Both the position numbers and the translations under genes were made by a program. From Prevotella sp. (GTDB taxonomy: Bacteria; Bacteroidota; Bacteroidia; Bacteroidales; Bacteroidaceae), in the NCBI GenBank assembly GCA_021636625.1, contig JAJWLX010000097.1, forward strand, positions 1 to 8,535: a DNA stretch of 8,535 nucleotides. Direction: 5' to 3'. The notes under the pieces were generated by a model, which saw only the letters and a list, made by a program, of their open reading frames with translations, had not been told where the DNA came from and did no database searches. This document shows positions 6,617 to 8,535 of this stretch, piece after piece (position 1 is the stretch's first letter; each line of letters opens with the position of its first letter).

Positions 6617-6727
6617 GCGCATCCACTTCCGCTTCTCCCGCAGGGCAAACTTGCAGGAAATCATCACGGCGCAGAACGAGATGCCTATTCCATCAAAGTC
6701 GATTCCTACAATCAGCTGCAAACGTAG
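6617..6727 (+). pseudogene. Short GC-rich fragment, probable 3' end of a lost gene
   Basis: In this frame 36 codons run open from just after a TAA (6614-6616) to a TAG at 6725-6727. The last residues, DAYSIKVDSYNQLQT, look like a genuine protein C-terminus. Upstream, the protein-like reading lies in another frame (RIHFRFSRRANLQEIITAQNE from 6609 onwards), which would suggest a frameshifted remnant. Its GC (near 50%) is far above the flanking AT-rich DNA. The stop codon abuts the 56-bp repeat exactly. I do not recognise the parent gene, and the minus strand is open here too, so the call is tentative. Confidence 0.3.
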
Positions 6728-6783
6728 AAACTTTCCTTCTAAAAAGGAAAGAAATCGGCAATTATTTCCTTTTCAAAAGGAAA
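6728..6783 (+). repeat. 56-bp double-palindrome repeat, copy 2
   Basis: This copy matches 1436-1491 at 55 of 56 positions in the same orientation. The hairpins are CTTTCCTT/AAGGAAAG at 6731-6751 and TTTCCTTTT-C-AAAAGGAAA at 6765-6783. It begins directly after a TAG codon and lies 92 bp upstream of the ATPase/PD-(D/E)XK gene start. As in copy 1, a CAAAnnTA (minus-strand TAnnTTTG) string flanks its left side at 6719-6726. Confidence 0.85.
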
Positions 6784-6830
6784 GCTTATTCTTTCTTTAT
6801 CCCAATCTTGTATTTTTAACTCCGATTTGC

Positions 6831-6861
6831 TTGTTGTTCTCAGAAATTTTGCTTAACTTTG
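6831..6861 (+). promoter_or_regulatory. Promoter of the AAA-ATPase-like/PD-(D/E)XK gene
   Basis: A TTG at 6831-6833 and a TAACTTTG -7 box at 6854-6861 are separated by 20 bp, the best full Bacteroidota-type promoter in the window. The ATG at 6875 follows only 13 bases later, so the leader is very short if 6875 is used. The in-frame ATG at 6887 would leave a more usual leader of about 20 nt. Confidence 0.65.
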
Positions 6862-6874
6862 TGCCAAAATCAAA

Positions 6875-8446
6875 ATGGTGCAGATTATGGCAGCAAAATT
6901 CTATCCTGTAGGCATTCAGACATTCTCGGAGATTATCACCAAGAATTATCTCTATGTTGACAAGACCGGTTACATCCATCAGATGACCCATTCCGGCAAG
7001 AAATATCTTTTTCTGAGTCGCCCTCGTCGATTCGGAAAGTCGCTTCTTGTCTCTACCTTGCAAAGCTACTTCGAAGGAAAGAAGGAACTTTTCAAGGGAT
7101 TGGAGATGGAAAGGCTGGAACAGGATTGGGTGGAATACCCTGTCTTGCATTTTGATCTGTCGGGTGGCAAGCACATGCAGGAGGATGCGCTGATACGCTA
7201 TCTTCTCTTTATTCTGAAACAGCATGAAGAGAAATGGGGAATCATGACGGATGCGCCCGACCCAAATGTAAGATTGCTCAATCTCATCAGCAAAGTTTAT
7301 AAGCAAACCGGCAAGCAGGTGGTCATTCTCATCGACGAATACGATGCGCCCCTCCTGGATGTGGTGCACGAGGAAAACCAGCTGGTGGCTCTCCGTCAGA
7401 TTCTTCGCAATTTTTTCAGTCCCTTGAAGGATTCTGACTCCATGCTGCATTTTGTATTCCTCACGGGCATTACCAAGTTTTCGCAGCTCAGCATCTTCAG
7501 CGAGTTGAACAACATCACCAATATCAGCATGCTTCCCGAGTATGCGGGCATTTGTGGTATTACCAAGGAGGAGATGCTTACCCGGTTAAAAGAGGGGATA
7601 CAGGAATTGGCCGAGGCAAAGAACTGGACGATGGATGAGACGCTGAGCCGACTCAGGGATTATTATGACGGCTATCATTTTGCATCAGAATCGCCTGATA
7701 TCTTCAATCCGTTCAGTTTGCTCAGCAGTCTTTCGCTAAAGCGGGTAGAGCCATTCTGGTTTTCTACGGGAACTCCTACCTATCTCATCAATATGATGAA
7801 GAAGTTTGGTGTCAACTTCAGCGATTTCGCCGAATCCATGGAAGCGGGCGTTTCAGACTTTGATGCGCCTACAGAAACGATGACAACTCTTACGCCTCTG
7901 CTCTATCAGAGTGGCTATATTACAATCAAGGATTATGAAGAGGCTTACGATTCCTATACTTTGGGTATTCCGAACAGAGAAGTGCGGCTGGGGCTGACCA
8001 AGGCGCTGATTCCTTACTATGTAACGCCTAACACGCAGAATGCCAATAATACGACCCGCAACATGGCTCGTGCCTTCGATAAGGAAGACCTGGGACTGGC
8101 CCTGCAGTATTTGCAGACTTTCCTGGGCACGGTTCCATATTGTGCCCATACGGACTATGAGGGGCATTATCAGCAGATGTTCTATGTCATCTTCTCGCTT
8201 CTTACGGCTTGGATGGTAGATGTAGAAGTACATACTCCGAATGGCAGGGTTGATATCGTGGTTATGACGAGATCTCGTCTTTACTTGATAGAGTTGAAAC
8301 TTAACCAGAATGCCCAGGTGGCGATGCAGCAGATCAATCTCAAGAACTATCGCCAGCGTTTTGCCTTGTCGGGCCTTCCTATAACCAAGGTCGGGGTTAA
8401 TTTTGATAGTGCTACGCATAACATCACGGATTGGGTCGTGGAGTGA
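6875..8446 (+). CDS. AAA-ATPase-like protein with C-terminal PD-(D/E)XK nuclease domain
   Basis: This 523-aa protein belongs to the AAA-ATPase_like (PF09820) plus PDDEXK_9 (PF08011) family, highly repeated in Bacteroidales and anaerobes and still without a proven role. Seen: FYPVGIQTF (9-17) and YVDKTGYI (27-34) at the typical N-terminus, the family's P-loop variant SRPRRFGKSLL (48-58), Walker B VILIDEYDAPL (150-160), TGITKFSQLSIFSELNNI (197-214), and YYDGYHF (263-269). The C-terminal nuclease core is GRVDIVV (457-463, D460) and LIELKL (471-476, E473-x-K475) with QQI (485-487) after it, so catalytic residues appear intact. Length is complete. Two ATGs are possible; 6887 (MAAKFYPVGIQTF) fits family starts and the promoter somewhat better than 6875. 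The gene stands alone and its codon choice is GC-richer than that of the DUF262 genes. Family assignment is firm; a defence or toxin function is inference. Confidence 0.92.
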   Translation: MVQIMAAKFYPVGIQTFSEIITKNYLYVDKTGYIHQMTHSGKKYLFLSRPRRFGKSLLVSTLQSYFEGKKELFKGLEMERLEQDWVEYPVLHFDLSGGKHMQEDALIRYLLFILKQHEEKWGIMTDAPDPNVRLLNLISKVYKQTGKQVVILIDEYDAPLLDVVHEENQLVALRQILRNFFSPLKDSDSMLHFVFLTGITKFSQLSIFSELNNITNISMLPEYAGICGITKEEMLTRLKEGIQELAEAKNWTMDETLSRLRDYYDGYHFASESPDIFNPFSLLSSLSLKRVEPFWFSTGTPTYLINMMKKFGVNFSDFAESMEAGVSDFDAPTETMTTLTPLLYQSGYITIKDYEEAYDSYTLGIPNREVRLGLTKALIPYYVTPNTQNANNTTRNMARAFDKEDLGLALQYLQTFLGTVPYCAHTDYEGHYQQMFYVIFSLLTAWMVDVEVHTPNGRVDIVVMTRSRLYLIELKLNQNAQVAMQQINLKNYRQRFALSGLPITKVGVNFDSATHNITDWVVE

Positions 8447-8535
8447 GAAATGCCTTCTAGAGAAGAGGGGATTTTCCTGGGGGGCTGCGTTCCAGTTACC
8501 CTGCTAAATCTTCCAGATTCCAGTTCTTCCAATTA

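Noticed and set aside
1436..6783. CRISPR array or insertion-sequence ends from the repeated 56-bp element
   Set aside because: There are only two copies 5.3 kb apart, they are direct and not inverted, no transposase or cas gene is present, and each copy is internally palindromic.
6591..6911. 106-aa plus-strand frame starting at 6591
   Set aside because: It reads through the palindromic repeat and the promoter of the next gene, so it cannot be a real full-length gene; only its first part may belong to a decayed gene.
6797..7450. 217-aa minus-strand frame
   Set aside because: It is a shadow of the ATPase/PD-(D/E)XK gene, whose plus-strand motifs are unmistakable, and it also runs through that gene's promoter.
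7853..8419. 188-aa minus-strand frame
   Set aside because: It lies wholly antisense to the nuclease domain of the plus-strand gene and shows no domain of its own.

Overview
The window reads as an accessory, defence-island-like stretch of a Bacteroidota genome, most likely Prevotella/Segatella (for example the copri group). Three things suggest this. Several genes are preceded by the Bacteroidota -7 box TAnnTTTG and mostly lack strong Shine-Dalgarno sites. The WYL remnant and the ATPase/nuclease families have the flavour typical of Bacteroidales. The protein wording also matches what I remember from gut Prevotella. The genus is an inference; no rRNA or marker gene is present.

Layout from left to right: (1) 16-61 is a hairpin terminator, followed by a minus-strand AAA ATPase with a C-terminal DUF4143 nuclease-like domain (69-1364). 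(2) 1365-1584 is intergenic and holds that gene's promoter, the first copy of a 56-bp double-palindrome repeat (1436-1491), and an orphan plus-strand promoter-like site. (3) 1585-1815 is a 76-aa, in-frame, internally deleted remnant of a WYL-type transcriptional regulator. (4) 1967-5860 is a two-gene operon of unlike DUF262 (GmrSD/SspE/RloF-type) proteins. The first has an extra N-terminal domain and no visible nuclease; the second is a full DUF262 plus DUF1524-like (His-Me finger) protein. (5) 5861-6031 is a GC-richer convergent intergenic region with long perfect stems. (6) 6032-6409 is a small stand-alone HIRAN-domain protein on the minus strand. (7) 6410-6874 is a gene-poor gap: the HIRAN promoter, a very AT-rich stretch with dyads, a short GC-rich gene remnant ending in TAG at 6725-6727, and directly next to it the second copy of the 56-bp repeat (6728-6783). 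(8) 6875-8446 is an AAA-ATPase-like/PD-(D/E)XK protein on the plus strand. The last 89 bases (8447-8535) show nothing I can name.

The core is the DUF262 pair. The family's known members (GmrSD, SspE, BrxU) are modification-dependent restriction or nicking enzymes that use nucleotide hydrolysis through a DGQQR motif. Here one subunit keeps DGQQR and the HNH-like motif while its partner carries DGLQR and an additional N-terminal domain, which suggests a sensor or regulator plus effector arrangement. The broken WYL regulator beside the pair may once have controlled it, as WYL regulators do in other defence islands. The block from the WYL remnant to the HIRAN gene is bracketed by two same-orientation copies of the 56-bp repeat (55/56 identical), and each copy also sits upstream of an ATPase/nuclease gene. 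GC in sampled lines is about 37% in the DUF262 genes and about 48% in the right-hand ATPase gene, consistent with separate origins. Whether this is one mobile cassette or several unrelated accessory genes cannot be settled from one window.
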